Part shown: piece after piece, positions 1-12,559 of the stretch
How the letters are laid out: each line of letters starts with the position of its first letter
Position numbering within the stretch: position 1 is the stretch's first letter
Assembly (NCBI GenBank): GCA_022376925.1
Contig: JAIOJX010000032.1
Location: forward strand, 115,421,979-115,485,978
Reading direction: 5' to 3'
Origin: Tragulus kanchil
Lineage: Eukaryota > Chordata > Mammalia > Artiodactyla > Tragulidae
Length of the DNA: 64,000 bases
Position numbers and translations under genes: made by a program
The notes under the pieces: generated by a model
What the model was told of the DNA's origin: nothing
Databases searched by the model: none
The model's input: only the letters and a program-made list of their open reading frames with translations

Positions 1-126
1 AATCTTTAGTTTCTACATTCAAACTCTTCGTTGCAGCATGTGAGATCTACTTCCCTGACCGGGGATTGAACCTTCTCTTCATGCATTGGGAGCTTGGAGT
101 CTTGGCCACCAGATCACCAGAGAAGT
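1..126 (-). mobile_element. CHR-type SINE fragment
   Basis: Read on the minus strand, this has a tRNA-derived SINE head with a degenerate B-box (GGTTCAATCCCCGG) and the usual order of CHR-family features. It is diverged and cut by the window start. Confidence 0.6.
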
Positions 127-180
127 CCTTCTAGTGATAGATATGTAAAGTACTAACCATCAATAATGTTCTTTGGGAAA

Positions 181-201
181 AGTGTGTGTGTGTGTGTGTG
201 T
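181..201. repeat. (GT)n microsatellite
   Basis: Ten alternating GT units in intronic DNA, a plausible polymorphic marker. The DNA around it (127-310) shows no recognised element. Confidence 0.9.
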
Positions 202-309
202 AGAGCCAGTTATTTCTCACAAACTGAGATCTTTCTCCTTTTTCCCTGTTTGTGAGCCATTCTCCCCAATATTCAGACTGTAAGTGTTATAACCACCTTT
301 GTTTTTGTC

Positions 310-440
310 TTCTAAAATAATAATAACCACGATGACTACCATTTACTGATTAATTGCCATGAGCCAGACTGCTAAATCCTTACATATATTAACACAACTG
401 ACCTGATCTACTTCATAAAACTCAAAGCGAAAATGCAGTC
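310..440 (+). mobile_element. MIR SINE fragment
   Basis: The order of ATTTACTGAT-type, GAGCCAGAC and CTTACATATATTAAC words follows the MIR core consensus. It is old and diverged. Confidence 0.55.
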
Positions 441-510
441 TCTTATTCTCTAAATTAAAGCCAACCCAAGTCCCTGTGTACTATATTCAGCAGAATATCA
501 CCCTTTCCCA

Positions 511-700
511 GGCTTCCCAAGAGGCACAATTGGTAAAGAATCTACCTGCCAATACAGGAGACCCAAGAAACAGGTTCAGTCATTGGGTCAGGAAGACCCC
601 TTGGACAAGGAAATGGCAGCCCACTCTAGTCCTCTTGCCTGGAAGATTCCATGGTCAGAGGAGCCTGGCAGGCTACAGTCTCCAAACACAATTGAACACA
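511..700 (+). mobile_element. Bov-tA SINE, degenerate (copied at 1620-1809)
   Basis: It follows the Bov-tA order: GGCTTCCC start, GGTAAAGAATC, CAGGAGACCC, GGAAGACCCC, GGAAATGGCAGCC, GAGCCTGGCAGGCTACAG. The end is truncated. The second copy belongs to tandem duplication 1 and is not a separate insertion. Confidence 0.85.
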
Positions 701-799
701 TACACACGCACCCTTTTCCATGTAATATCTGAATATAGGCATTTCCCTTTCCACTGTATTGTTTGAAAGCTTCAAAGATACACCTGTTTAGAATGAACA

Positions 800-1570
800 A
801 ACCCTGATTCCCACTTCTAAGCAGGGAGGAATCTTGATGACTCTTAAGTTTGGTATTATTGCTGTTCTTTGTTGCTACTTGGTACAGATGTCAAATACTT
901 TGATTATCTGGTGCTGCTGGTCAGTTTCTCTGTATTAAAAAAAAATTGTTACCTATAATTCTCAAATTTTAATGTGCATAAGATCCCTTGGGTTATTACC
1001 TGTAATTGCATGTTACTGGGACCCCATTTCCAGAGATTTTGACTAAATCTGATGCCTGGTGATTCTGAAGCAGATGGTCTGAAGCCCATCTTTGGAAAAT
1101 ACGGAATGCTGTCTCTTACACTCTTGTACTTGATGCCACTATGATACAGAATTACTTGTTCTTGACCTCACTCCTTCAAGCTGTCCTCATGCCTTGCACA
1201 CATACATGTTCACATATCTGTGTGGACAGCATCCTTTCACATCTTTCCCTCCCTGTGTGTGTGTTTTGGAGGGAAGAGGGTGCGTGGTATCCTCATCATT
1301 CTGCCCAACCTCTCTTCATTCTTTACAACTGTTCAGATGTCACCTTCTCTATGACTCCCATGTAGGAAAAAAAAAAGACTTTTATGTGTTTGTTTATATT
1401 ACATTATAAATTCATTGAGGGCAAGGACAATATAGGGTAGGAAATAAATGACAGCAGGCTCTTAACTCTTCTGGGAAATAAGATGGAGCCTAGAGTAAGT
1501 GATGTTGTATTTGAGACCTGAAGTTTCAGTAAGAGTTAATCAGATTAAGAGGTATAAGGAAAGTATCTCA
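800..1570. other. Single-copy intronic DNA (copied at 1909-2680)
   Basis: I see no recognised transposon or gene in this stretch. It contains a short CA-rich patch and a poly-A run. The only structure is its membership in duplication 1. Confidence 0.5.
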
Positions 1571-2680
1571 AAAAGAAAGTCCCTGTGTACTATATTCAGC
1601 AGAATATCACCCTTTCCCAGGCTTCCCAAGAGGCACAATTGGTAAAGAATCTACCTGCCAATACAGGAGACCCAAGAAACAGGTTCAGTCATTGGGTCAG
1701 GAAGACCCCTTGGACAAGGAAATGGCAGCCCACTCTAGTCCTCTTGCCTGGAAGATTCCATGGTCAGAGGAGCCTGGCAGGCTACAGTCTCCAAACACAA
1801 TTGAGCACATACACACGCACCCTTTTCCATGTAATATCTGAATATAGGCATTTCCCTTTCCACTGTATTGTTTGAAAGCTTCAAAGATACACCTGTTTAG
1901 AATGAACAAACCCTGATTCCCACTTCTAAGCAGGGAGGAATCTTGATGACTCTTAAGTTTGGTATTATTGCTGTTCTTTGTTGCTACTTGGTACAGATGT
2001 CAAATACTTTGATTATCTGGTGCTGCTGGTCAGTTTCTCTGTATTAAAAAAAAATTGTTACCTATAATTCTCAAATTTTAATGTGCATAAGATCCCTTGG
2101 GTTATTACCTGTAATTGCATGTTACTGGGACCCCATTTCCAGAGATTTTGACTAAATCTGATGCCTGGTGATTCTGAAGCAGATGGTCTGAAGCCCATCT
2201 TTGGAAAATACGGAATGCTGTCTCTTACACTCTTGTACTTGATGCCACTATGATACAGAATTACTTGTTCTTGACCTCACTCCTTCAAGCTGTCCTCATG
2301 CCTTGCACACATACATGTTCACATATCTGTGTGGACAGCATCCTTTCACATCTTTCCCTCCCTGTGTGTGTGTTTTGGAGGGAAGAGGGTGCGTGGTATC
2401 CTCATCATTCTGCCCAACCTCTCTTCATTCTTTACAACTGTTCAGATGTCACCTTCTCTATGACTCCCATGTAGGAAAAAAAAAAGACTTTTATGTGTTT
2501 GTTTATATTACATTATAAATTCATTGAGGGCAAGGACAATATAGGGTAGGAAATAAATGACAGCAGGCTCTTAACTCTTCTGGGAAATAAGATGGAGCCT
2601 AGAGTAAGTGATGTTGTATTTGAGACCTGAAGTTTCAGTAAGAGTTAATCAGATTAAGAGGTATAAGGAAAGTATCTCAA

Positions 2681-3180
2681 GTAGAGAGAATAGTGTTTGC
2701 AAAGTCGCAGAGATGAAAAAGTGTTTTTGAGACAGAAAGAAATTTAGTAACGCTGAAGAGTTTGGCTGTGGTCAGATTAAAGATGGCCTTCTAAGAGTCT
2801 TAAGTCAATTAGAAAGCTAACTGCAGTCTGGAGAAAGAGACATAGGGTAAGAGTAGAGGTCAGGAGGTAGGTTTTCAAAAACTATAATCTATTGGAAAAT
2901 AGTATTTATCTAGGCTCACAAAACCCATGAAAAAGTGGTTGGATTCTGCACATACATGGAAAGTAGTGAACATAATTGGATGATTGATTAGCTATTGGGA
3001 GGGTTGCTGATAGGGCAGCCATTGAAGACAAGGATGGTTGCCAGATTTCTGACCTTGTGATGGTGCCATTGTAAGGGGGATGGAGAAGAGAGAGAAAGAA
3101 TTTGGATGATTGAGAGCAGTGGTGGGTGGGGAAGATGTCAAATTCAAATTCTCTTTAACATGTTGGACTCTCCTCAACTA
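2681..3180. mobile_element. Probable L2-type LINE remnant
   Basis: The words about GTTTGCAAAGTCGCAGAG and GGTCAGATTAAAGATGGCCTT resemble the L2 consensus section seen again at 34180-34750. It is diverged, and the boundaries are vague. Confidence 0.45.
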
Positions 3181-3181
3181 G

Positions 3182-3250
3182 AGAAAGCCCACGCCCAGCA
3201 ACAAAGACCCAGTGCAACTGTAAATAAGTAAATAAATTTAAACAAAAGAG
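3182..3250 (+). mobile_element. CHR SINE 3' tail fragment (copied at 4254-4320)
   Basis: The words GAGAAAGCCCACGCCCAGCAACAAAGACCCAG match the 3' end of CHR-2 type SINEs and are followed by an AAATAA-rich tail. Confidence 0.6.
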
Positions 3251-3489
3251 AATGCCTGACAGTGTTGGGGAATCAAATGGAATTGGCGAACTTGAATTTT
3301 CAATAGCACCAGTCAACATAATTTTGCAGTGTTTTACTCATCAGTGTCTGTCAGTCAGGTATAGAGATGGCAAATAGTTCTAGGATTAAGGTTTTGCAGG
3401 TAATTGTCAAATGAAGATAGTTGAGTAACAGGTTTTAGGATATTGAAAAATGACGGACTAAGGTATCTAAGCTGGATGATAATGATAAT

Positions 3490-3521
3490 TTTATTTATTA
3501 TTTATTATTTATTATTTATTA
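3490..3521. repeat. (TTTATTA)n low-complexity repeat (copied at 4559-4590)
   Basis: Four to five units of a TTTATTA-like motif sit in AT-rich DNA, present once per copy of duplication 2. Confidence 0.85.
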
Positions 3522-3649
3522 AGTGCTTACCATGTACCAAGCACCTTGGAGAAGAATGAAGAATAAGTAGAGAAAATTAAATTGACTTTTGTAAAAGTGT
3601 TATTTGTCTTTTGATTGTATGGAATTTGGGACCAAAAAAATTTTTTTCA

Positions 3650-5738
3650 TTCTTATGTAGTCAAATTTAACAGTATTTTCTTTTTTTTTTTTTCCTTTGG
3701 GTTTTGAGTTACGGCTTTTCCCTTACATCCAGGTTAGAGAGAAACCTACATGTGTTTTCTTCTAATACTTACATAGTTTCACTCTTTTACATTTATATCT
3801 CTGATCTGTTTGAAATCTATTCTTGTATGTGGTATGAAGAGAAATCTAATTCTATCTCTTTTTTCAGTTATTGAAAAGTCTTAAGTCAATTAGAAAGCTA
3901 ACTGCAGTCTGGAGAAAGAGACATGGGAGGTCAGGAGGTAGGTTTTCAAAAACTATAATCTATTGGAAAATAGTATTTATCTAGGCTCACAAAACCCATG
4001 AAAAAGTGGTTGGATTCTGCACATACATGGAAAGTAGTGAACATAATTGGATGATTGATTAGCTATTGGGAGGGTTGCTGATAGGGCAGCCATTGAAGAC
4101 AAGGATGGTTGCCAGATTTCTGACCTTGTGATGGTGCCATTGTAAGGGGGATGGAGAAGAGAGAAAGAATTTGGATGATTGAGAGCAGTGGTGGGTGGGG
4201 AAGATGTCAAATTCAAATTCTCTTTAACATGTTGGACTCTCCTCAACTAGAGAAAGCCCACGCCCAGCAACAAAGACCCAGTGCAACTGTAAATAAGTAA
4301 ATAAATTTAAACAAAAGAGAATGCCTGACAGTGTTGGGGAATCAAATGGAATTGGCGAACTTGAATTTTCAATAGCACCAGTCAACATAATTTTGCAGTG
4401 TTTTACTCATCAGTGTCTGTCAGTCAGGTATAGAGATGGCAAATAGTTCTAGGATTAAGGTTTTGCAGGTAATTGTCAAATGAAGATAGTTGAGTAACAG
4501 GTTTTAGGATATTGAAAAATGACGGACTAAGGTATCTAAGCTGGATGATAATGATAATTTTATTTATTATTTATTATTTATTATTTATTAAGTGCTTACC
4601 ATGTACCAAGCACCTTGGAGAAGAATGAAGAATAAGTAGAGAAAATTAAATTGACTTTTGTAAAAGTGTTATTTGTCTTTTGATTGTATGGAATTTGGGA
4701 CCAAAAAAATTTTTTTCATTCTTATGTAGTCAAATTTAACAGTATTTTCTTTTTTTTTTTTTTCCTTTGGGTTTTGAGTTACGGCTTTTCCCTTACATCC
4801 AGGTTAGAGAGAAACCTACATGTGTTTTCTTCTAATACTTACATAGTTTCACTCTTTTACATTTATATCTCTGATCTGTTTGAAATCTATTCTTGTATGT
4901 GGTATGAAGAGAAATCTAATTCTATCTCTTTTTTCAGTTATTGAAAAGTCCATCTGTCCTTTTGATTTGAGGTATCACCTTCATTGTATACTTCCAAATT
5001 GAGTCAGTTTCTGGACATGCTCTTGTACTCCATTGGTCTTTTTTTTACTCATATGCTGGTACAATGCTGCTTTACTTTTAAAGACTTGGCAAGTTATTTT
5101 ATCTACAGTAATTTCTCTCCATAAGCTTTCTTTTTTCAGTATTTTTTTAGCTATTCTTTTGTGTCTGTTTTTCCATATAAATTTTACTATCAACTTATCT
5201 AGCTTCAGGAAAAAAGCTTGTACTTTTATTTGGGTTGCATTAAATTATGTTAGTTAGGGAGCACTAAAATCTTGGTGATATTGGGATATTCTAAGAATGA
5301 TGTACATCTTTGAACAAGCACTTTTGTCCTTTCCATAGTGTTTTTGGATTCCCTTGCATGTTTATTAATATTTTGCCTTTTTATTTTTTGCCCCAGTAAA
5401 TGGAGTTTTCTCGTACCTTGATTATTTTGTTAATTTTTTTCCAGCATAGAGTTTCGATTTTAATTTATTAATTTCAGTGTAACTAATTTCTGTTCTTTAC
5501 CATACTAATTTCTGCTTTCATTTTTATTATTTGCTTGCTATGTATTCTATTTATTATTTGTTCTTCTTCTAGCTTTTTGATTGGAGAATTTGGTTAATTT
5601 TGATTATTCTTGTTGATACAGGTGTTTAATATTATGAATTTGAACAGTGCTTTAACAACGAATTCCATAGATTTTGATACGTAGTGTTTTGTTAGTATTT
5701 TTCAGAAATTCTCTAATTTCTGTTTGTATTTCCTCTTT
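3650..5738 (-). mobile_element. Old L1 LINE, antisense, with ORF2 C-terminal remnant
   Basis: On the minus strand, 4981-5193 encodes a fragment with the KFIWKNRHKRIAKKILKK pattern typical of the C-terminal part of L1 ORF2. The flanking sequence on both sides fits the same antisense L1. Stops and gaps show that it is inactive. The part up to 4950 is doubled by duplication 2. Confidence 0.75.
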
Positions 5739-5748
5739 CACTGAAGAG

Positions 5749-6102
5749 GGTTTTTTAAAATATTTATTTATTTATTTTTGGCTATTCTGGGTTTTCACTG
5801 CTGCCGAGGGCCCTTCTCTAGTTGCAGGGAGTGGGGGCTACTCTCTAGTTGAGGTGAGCAGGTTTCTTGTTGCAGTGACTTCTCTTATTGTGGAACTCTG
5901 GCTCTAGGGCACACGGGCTTCCGTAGTTGTGGCACAGGGGTTCAACAGCTGTGGGTCCGAGGCTCTAGAGCACAGGCTCAATAGTTGTGGCTCACAGGCT
6001 TAGCTGCTCTGTAGCATGTGGGATCTTCCCGGATCAAGAATCGAACTTGTGTCTCCTGCGTTGGCAGGCAAACTCTTTACCACTGAGGTACCAGGGAAGC
6101 CC
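5749..6102 (-). mobile_element. Near full-length CHR-2 type SINE with target-site duplication
   Basis: The element ends (on +) in CCAGGGAAGCCC, the reverse complement of the tRNA-derived head, and begins with a T-rich run for its A-tail. It is flanked by the direct repeat CACTGAAGAG (5739-5748 and 6103-6112), showing retrotransposition into the surrounding L1. The TTTTTT next to both repeats may extend it. Confidence 0.9.
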
Positions 6103-6112
6103 CACTGAAGAG

Positions 6113-7150
6113 TTTTTTAACAGAAGGCTTTTTCACTTTTAAGTCAGAGGAATTTTTTGTTTCTTGCTTTATCAGAGCTTGTTGTTTTAATATTGCTCTA
6201 TACTTTATGGAATTTGCTGCTGTTTTCTGATCACTTTTTGTGAACATCCCATGAACACTTGAAAAGAAGATATATTCTCTATTATCAGAGTCTGATGTTT
6301 TATTCATATGAATACCTCCATAAGATCTTATTGATTGTATCATTAGATTTGTCTATATCCATTTTTGTTTTCTGTGCACGTCTCCTATCTTTTCTCAGAG
6401 TGCTGTTAAAGGTTTCCACTGGTTGTGGTTTCTATCAGTTACTTACTTTATCTCCTTGTGTTTCTGCTTTATATGAATAGTTTTTGTCTTTTTTGCTGGG
6501 TAGACACAGATACCTGTTATGTCTTTGTTTTAATTTTGGCTTTTAGCATTGTAAAATATCCTTTGTTGTTTCAATAAATAATTTTCACCCAACTCTACTT
6601 TGTCTGATATCATGATTTTTAAATTGTTTCTATTCTCCTGTTTTGTCTTTGCTTATTCTTTTATTTTCAGTATTTCCAAATCTCTTGTGTTTTAGATGTC
6701 TCTCTTATACATAACATAGATTTAGATTTTATTATGAGGCAACTGAAAATCTTTTTTTTTTCAGTAAATGAATTAACTGCTTTTCCGTTCATTGATGTAA
6801 CTAAAATGTTTGGTCTCAGTGCTGTTGTATGATTATTTTATGTTTTAATTACTGCTGTATTATATTTCCTGAGAGTTTTTTTCTGTGTGTATGTTATTCT
6901 TTCAAGATTTATCTTGGTATGTGGGAAGGTCTGTTTTTTGTTCTGTTTTTTTATGTTCATACTTTTTATCATGACCACAGGCATCCTTTTTATTTTAACT
7001 TTACCTTTTACTTGTGGCTTGTCGACTTAAATGGTGTCCTTTCAATCTCACATTTTTTACAGTACTTAATGATCTTATTTTACTTTCTACTTTCTCTCTT
7101 CCTTATCCTCACATATGGTACAATGTAATATTTCTATACTATTTTAAGTC
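6113..7150 (-). mobile_element. Old L1 LINE, antisense
   Basis: T-rich antisense L1 body sequence continues from before the SINE at 5749-6102, with words typical of L1 ORF2 reversed. It is highly degenerate. Confidence 0.6.
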
Positions 7151-7154
7151 CTAA

Positions 7155-8285
7155 TTTTTTACAAATGTAGAAGCTTTCCCTCTTTAAAAAACTGACACAA
7201 AATTCACTCAATATAAGTAACCATTTTAAAGCATGCGGTTTAGTGGAATTTGATGTGTTCACACAGTGTGGTAACTATCACCTTACTTTTTCATCACCCT
7301 AGAAGAATACTCTGTACCCATTAGCTTGTTTCATCATCCCCTCTAATCTACTCCTTGTGTCTGTGCATTTGCTTATTCTGGATATTTCATGTAAGTGGAA
7401 TGTTAATACAATATGTGACCTTTTGTATCTGGCTTCTTTTAGTGTTTTCAAGGTTCATCCAAGTTGTAGCATTGTGTTTTTTTTTTTTAATTCTTTTTTT
7501 TTTCTTTTCCTCATCATGCCTCTTTTATTTATATTTATTTTCTTTTTTTATTTATTTATATTTGTTTTAATCCATCTCTCTTTTTCTTTGGCATGTGTGG
7601 GCCTCCCATTCAGTGGCCTCTTTTACTGCAGAGCACGAGCTCTGGGTTCGTGTGCTCCAGAGCTCTGGCTTGTAATTGGACACACCAGTCCAGCTGCTCC
7701 ACAGCATGTGGGATCTTCCCAGGCCAGGGATTGAACTGGTGCCCTCTGCCTGCACTGCAAGGCGGACTCTTTACCCACTGGACCACCAGGGAAGCCCACA
7801 TTGTGTCTTTTTATGGCTGAATAATATTACTCTGGATGGATATACAACAATTTATTAATCAGTTGATGGATATTGGGTAGGTTCCACCTTTCAGTCATTA
7901 TGAATAAATAATGCTGATATAAACATTTTTGTACAAGTTTGTGGATGGACCTAGGAGTTCATTTCTCTTGCGTATATGCTTAGGAATGGAATTACTGGAG
8001 CATATGGTAATTTTGTTTTCAACTTTATAGGGAACTCCCAAATTGCTTTCTATAGCAGCTATAACCATTTTATGTTCCCACCAACGATGTACAGGGGTTC
8101 CTATGTCTCCAGGTCCTCCCAATGCTGGTTGCCATCCATTGTTTTGATGATAACCATCACAGTGGGTATGAAGTCGTATCTCACTGTGGTTTTGATTTAC
8201 ATTTTCTTAACAATCGGTGATGTTAAACACGTCTTTATGAGCTCATTGGTCATTTGTATATCTTCTTTGTGGCAGCTTTTCTGTG
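7155..8285 (-). mobile_element. Old L1 3' half, antisense, interrupted by a SINE
   Basis: Antisense L1 3' sequence is recognisable by words such as GGCTGAATAATATT, TTCCCACCAACG and GTATCTCACTGTGGTTTTGA. The SINE at 7478-7798 splits it. The L1 resumes in register after the SINE. Confidence 0.8.
7478..7798 (-). mobile_element. CHR-like SINE inserted in L1
   Basis: Minus-strand SINE with the tRNA-derived head at its right end (CCACCAGGGAAGCCC reversed) and the GTGTGGGCCTCCCA segment. The direct repeat CATTGTGT flanks it (7470-7477 and 7799-7806). The left part carries a T-rich tail with CATCATGCCTCTTTTA, shared with 60314-60350, which marks an older subfamily. Confidence 0.88.
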
Positions 8286-8286
8286 G

Positions 8287-8465
8287 TGGAATTCTCTTGT
8301 AGCTCAGCTGGGAAAGAATCTGCCTGTAATGCAAGAGTCCTGGGTTAGGAAGATCTTCTGGAGAAGGGAAAGGCTTCACTTCACTTTAGTATCCTTGCCT
8401 GGAGAATTCTGTGGCTCGTCCATGGGTCGCAAAGAGTTGGACACGACTGAGCGACTTCATTTTCT
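8287..8465 (+). mobile_element. Bov-tA SINE
   Basis: The Bov-tA order is clear from TGTAGCTCAGCTGGG through GTCGCAAAGAGTTGGACACG to CGACTGAGCGACTTCA. It lies at the end of the antisense L1 block. Confidence 0.9.
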
Positions 8466-11084
8466 ATGGTAGCCTAAAAGTTATTATATCAATTTATGTT
8501 TAACATGATTTATGTGGGAAAATGAACAAAATATTGTTTTGTAAAGAATGCAGTAAACTTGAAATAGACTTATTGCAAAGATATACTGTCATTTTTCATT
8601 ATAATCAAATACTTAACTTCATTTTCTGTACTCTCATGTGGGCCCTGGATGATATTCTTGTTATAAATAAATGAAACTAAGATTTAATTTGCCCAATACT
8701 GTTTAATATATTCTTTCATCCTTAAATTCTTGATTTAATTTGGTTACCTTAGTACATTTTGTTAGGAGAGTTTTAAAAGGCTATATGATTAATCTCATAT
8801 ATAGGTATTGCTATGTAATATATGCCAATATGTAAAATTACTTTCACTAATAAATCATAAATTTAGCAATGTATAGTGTTTATGTACGCTTTATATAGTT
8901 ACTCCATAAAGAGTTATACCAAACTGTATATTCAGCTTGATGACATTTATCATTAAGCCTAATAAAGTAGTATTAGTTTTCAGTAAGTTCTTATAGATTA
9001 TTGTGTTTTTAACAGTTCCATATTGAAGAGTTTGTTTCCTTTTGTGACTCGTCTAAGCAGCTGTGACCTTGAAGTATGTTGATATAAATTGAAGGGAGAG
9101 AAAAATTAGTATAAATGTTATAGGACAATTACTACATATTTTACAAAGAAAAATATCTGTTTGGTGTATTATCAAAGGTTTCAGTAGGTACCTTTGAGAA
9201 ACAAGGGTCCGCTGAACATCCCCTATCCAAGGGAGGCTATCATTGTATATATTGCTTTGTCTGCTTCCTGTTAGAGAAACCTCATGATGCTCTAGGATAT
9301 GCAGTTAGCAAAGCTTTGGATCTCACAAAAGCCTGAATACATCTTTGATTGGTTATATATTAAAGGAAATAGCCCACAGCATGGTGCCAGACAAGTGTAG
9401 AGCCCAACCAATTTGATCCTTAAGCAGGGAGAAGAAGTCTATTCATCATTAAGAGGTTAGATTGTAAAATGTTGTAATTATTTCAGCCTCAATTGGTTTA
9501 AAGCTTTTTTTTTTTTCAATAAACTTCTCTTCGAATTTTGAGGCATGAAGACAGTTTTCATTTTGACTACCTTTCCTGAATTGTGCTTTTCCCACCCTAC
9601 CCTGTGGCCTACTCAGTTTGCCTTTCAAATCTGAATCATAATGTGCATCTGGAGGGATCTGAATCATGTGACTGACTCAAGTGTCTCTTGTCACTTATTA
9701 ACATTCTTTGAATATCTAATTTTGACATATTACTTGGCTGTGTCATGAAGAAATTTGCTCCTGCTCTTGACTATTTCAGAGGTGGATGCATATGTAAAAT
9801 TATTTTTTTTTGTCTTTCATCTATACACCATTATTTTTGTTTCCTTTTTTTAGTTATAAAATGGAACAAAGAATGACAGCCATGTTGGGCCTTGATGGGG
9901 ATCCTTTTACTTGAAGGGCCACTCCTCTAATGAGTAATTTTTATTCAAGTGAATATTCATATATTTCTCTGACTCTAATTTGTATGAAATGACAGTCTGC
10001 AGACCATTTTATTTGATTACAGTCCTTTCACCTTCATTATCTTTTATGTCTGTTTAAACTCTGGACTTGCCATATCCATCTTGACCCTCCCCCACATCTC
10101 TCTGTTTGTATTTTCTTTCATTGCAATTTTCCTCTTTTTTTCTTCTGTGGGCATTCACAGATTGTTTTTGGAGTTCATTTAAAAGGGAGTGTGTTGTCTG
10201 GGTAGAAAATTACATTTGCATGCTTGAGAGAAGCCTAAGGGTTTTTGTGGCATTTGGCAAGGATCCTGGGTTTTTTTTTTTTTTTTTTTTTTTCTTTTTC
10301 CAAGGGAGCAATGAGAAAAGGAGATAATAATAAGAAGGGATTTTGGAAAAGAGTAAAAGTAAGAGTTGTTGAGGTGATTTCTTTCCTCATTTTTTCCCTT
10401 CCCATATTATATACATCAATCTGATTTTCTTTTTTTTTCTTTCCTAACGTTATAAACCACTTGACTAACAATGGGAGAAATTAGAGGCCTTTCATAGAAC
10501 TGTTTTTGAATGCACAATAGAGTTCTGCAAAGCAGAAACCTCTCCTATGATGGTAATTGTACATTTTCTAGCAAACCTGGCAAGTTGTAATATGTATACA
10601 TATATATTTTTCTCTTTTTCTTTGTTGAAATTGGAGGGGGTTTCATATAGGAACAACTGTTTCTTAAATTAATGTGACATTTCATTTAAACTGGTATCTA
10701 CACAGAAGTCTAGTTATGTTCTGAATTAGGATTTCCCACTTTCAAAATTTAAGTTTTTAGATATAATATTTAGCCCTTTTTGAAGGTGATGTTTTTATTT
10801 ATTAAAGGTGATGTCATTTGTTATTTAAATTTGTCATTTGTGTTCATTAGAATGTTAGGGAAGCCATAGAACATTTATAATAAAAAGACTGTATTTTATA
10901 GCAGTGATAACTCAGAAGAATTTGGCTAAGTTCAGTGTTAATACAACAATGTGGGTGGCATAGGATCGAGAACAGTCATGCGAGTCAAAATTGATCAGGC
11001 GAATCAGCGAGTTACTTGTGCTGTATTGGATATTCATGGGAAAATAAGCTGATTTACTACAGAGCAGGCCCATAAGTTGAATGG
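8466..11084. other. Mostly single-copy AT-rich intron DNA
   Basis: No exon or clearly classifiable transposon was seen across 2.6 kb. There is a T-run of about 23 bases at 10270-10293 and several shorter T-runs. Very old repeats may be present below recognition by eye. Confidence 0.5.
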
Positions 11085-11300
11085 GGCTTCCCTGGTAGCT
11101 CAACTGGTAAAGAATCTACCTGCAATGCAGGAGACCGTGGTTCAATTCCTGGGTTAGGAAGATCCCCTGGAGAAGGGATAGGCTACCCACTCCAGTATTC
11201 TTGCCCATAGAATTCCATGGACAGAAGAGCCTGGTGGGCTTCAGTCGTGGGTCACAAAGAGTCAGACACAACTAAGGGACTAACGCTTTCACGTTCATAG
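11083..11300 (+). mobile_element. Bov-tA SINE with target-site duplication
   Basis: Full-length Bov-tA runs from GGGCTTCCCTGGTAGCTCA to CTAACGCTTTCAC. It is flanked by AGTTGAAT (11075-11082 and 11301-11308). The B-box (GGTTCAATTCC) and the 3' end shared with BovB are well preserved. Confidence 0.93.
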
Positions 11301-11760
11301 AGTTGAATCTTTTTTATTATTAAATCTGACTGGCATTATGTATTATAACCATTCAGCAAATATTTTTACTCTGTTCCATAGGGACTAGGACTAAAAAAAT
11401 GAGTAAGATATAATAGTTGTCCTCAAGAAGCTTATAGTCATGATGACGTCTGTATATTTGTAGCTATTTGTGGATGATGTCCGTAAAGTCTGGAAACATA
11501 GATCCTTTTATTTTATATTTATGTAAGTCTTTAAGATCCAAGAAGACCAAAGCAATTATACTCCAATTTAAAAAAAAGGATCCAAGAAGTCCTTGATGCA
11601 AGGTATATTTCCCTGTTTTCAGACTTTATGGATACCATATGGAATGTGTGAATGAGTATAAACAATTTGTTATAGTGTAAGTGCTGAAAGAAAGCTGTAT
11701 GCAAAGTAATTTGGATATCAATTTTTCATTCTCTATTGAATATTCCCATTAGCCTTTAAG

Positions 11761-11968
11761 GACTTCCCAGGTGGCTCAGCACTAAGGAACCCACCTGCAG
11801 TGCAGTAGACTCAGGAGATGGGGGTTTATTCCCTGGGTTGGGAAGACCCTCTGGAGGAGGGCCTGGCAACCCACTCCAATATTCTTGCTGGGAAAATACC
11901 ATGGACAGAGGAACCTGATAGGCTATGGGGTCCCAAGGAGTCAGACATAACTGAAGCAGTGGAGCACA
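11761..11968 (+). mobile_element. Bov-tA SINE
   Basis: The order runs from GACTTCCCAGGTGGCTCAGCA to CAGACATAACTGAAGCAG with a few indels. The 3' end is followed by CACACACA. Confidence 0.9.
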
Positions 11969-12308
11969 CACACATTGGCATATAAACACGCTTTTACTTG
12001 TTGCTTCTTAAAAACATTATCTTAAATCTACTAACTTCTGTCAGCTATTGTTCTATTTCTTCCCTATGCTAGTTAACTCTAATTTCTCTCCTCTCATCTT
12101 CTCTTAAGCCAATTTCAGCCAGGGTTGACCATCCTATCCAGTTCTGTTCTCATCAAAGTCACTGATGACCTCTACATTGCTAATGGTATTTCTCAGTCCT
12201 TGCCTAACTTGAGTATCAGTAATATTTAATACAGATTACTCCCTCAGCCTTGACTGATTTTCTTCACAAGGCTTCCAAGATAACACACTCTCTTAGTTGA
12301 AATTTCCC
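11969..12308. other. Intron DNA without recognised elements
   Basis: I see no gene or clear repeat here. Some words resemble old L2-type sequence, but not enough for a call. Confidence 0.4.
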
Positions 12309-12507
12309 CTTTGTTGTTATGTCTTACTCTTTTTGACCCATGGACTGCAGCCCATCAGGCTTCCCTCTCCAAATGTTTTCCCTTCCCTGTGTGGTTTTTT
12401 TATTTTTTTTTTTTTGCTATCTCCTGGAGTTTACTCAAACTCACATCCACTGAGTTGGGGATGCCATCCAACCATCTCATCCTCTGTTGCCCCTCTTTCT
12501 CCTACCT
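12309..12507 (-). mobile_element. BovB LINE 3' fragment
   Basis: Antisense BovB words appear in order: ACCCATGGACTGCAGCCCATCAGGC, CTCCTGGAGTTTACTCAAACTCA, ATGCCATCCAACCATCTCATCCTCTG. A T-rich insertion-like run interrupts it at about 12389-12415. Confidence 0.85.
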
Positions 12508-12559
12508 CGTTGGTATTTCCTTCTCTGTCTCTTTTGCTTGTTCTTACTCTTTTTTTGTC

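Larger units (their letters stand above)
470..2680. repeat. Tandem duplication 1 (~1109 bp offset)
   Basis: Copy 1 is about 470-1571 and copy 2 about 1579-2680. The copies are nearly identical, with a visible A-to-G difference at 696 versus 1805. A short A-rich junction (AAAAAGAAAG) joins them. The duplicated Bov-tA fragment and flanking single-copy DNA move together, so this is not a transposon insertion. A false assembly duplication is likely. Confidence 0.95.
2797..4950. repeat. Tandem duplication 2 (~1070-1080 bp offset)
   Basis: Copy 1 is about 2797-3880 and copy 2 about 3877-4950. The copies meet at a 4-5 base shared word (AAGTC), with no filler. They differ by small indels: about 8-10 bases near 2850 versus 3928, a GA repeat unit, and poly-T length. 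The unit contains a CHR SINE tail, a TTTATTA-type microsatellite and L1 sequence. Confidence 0.95.
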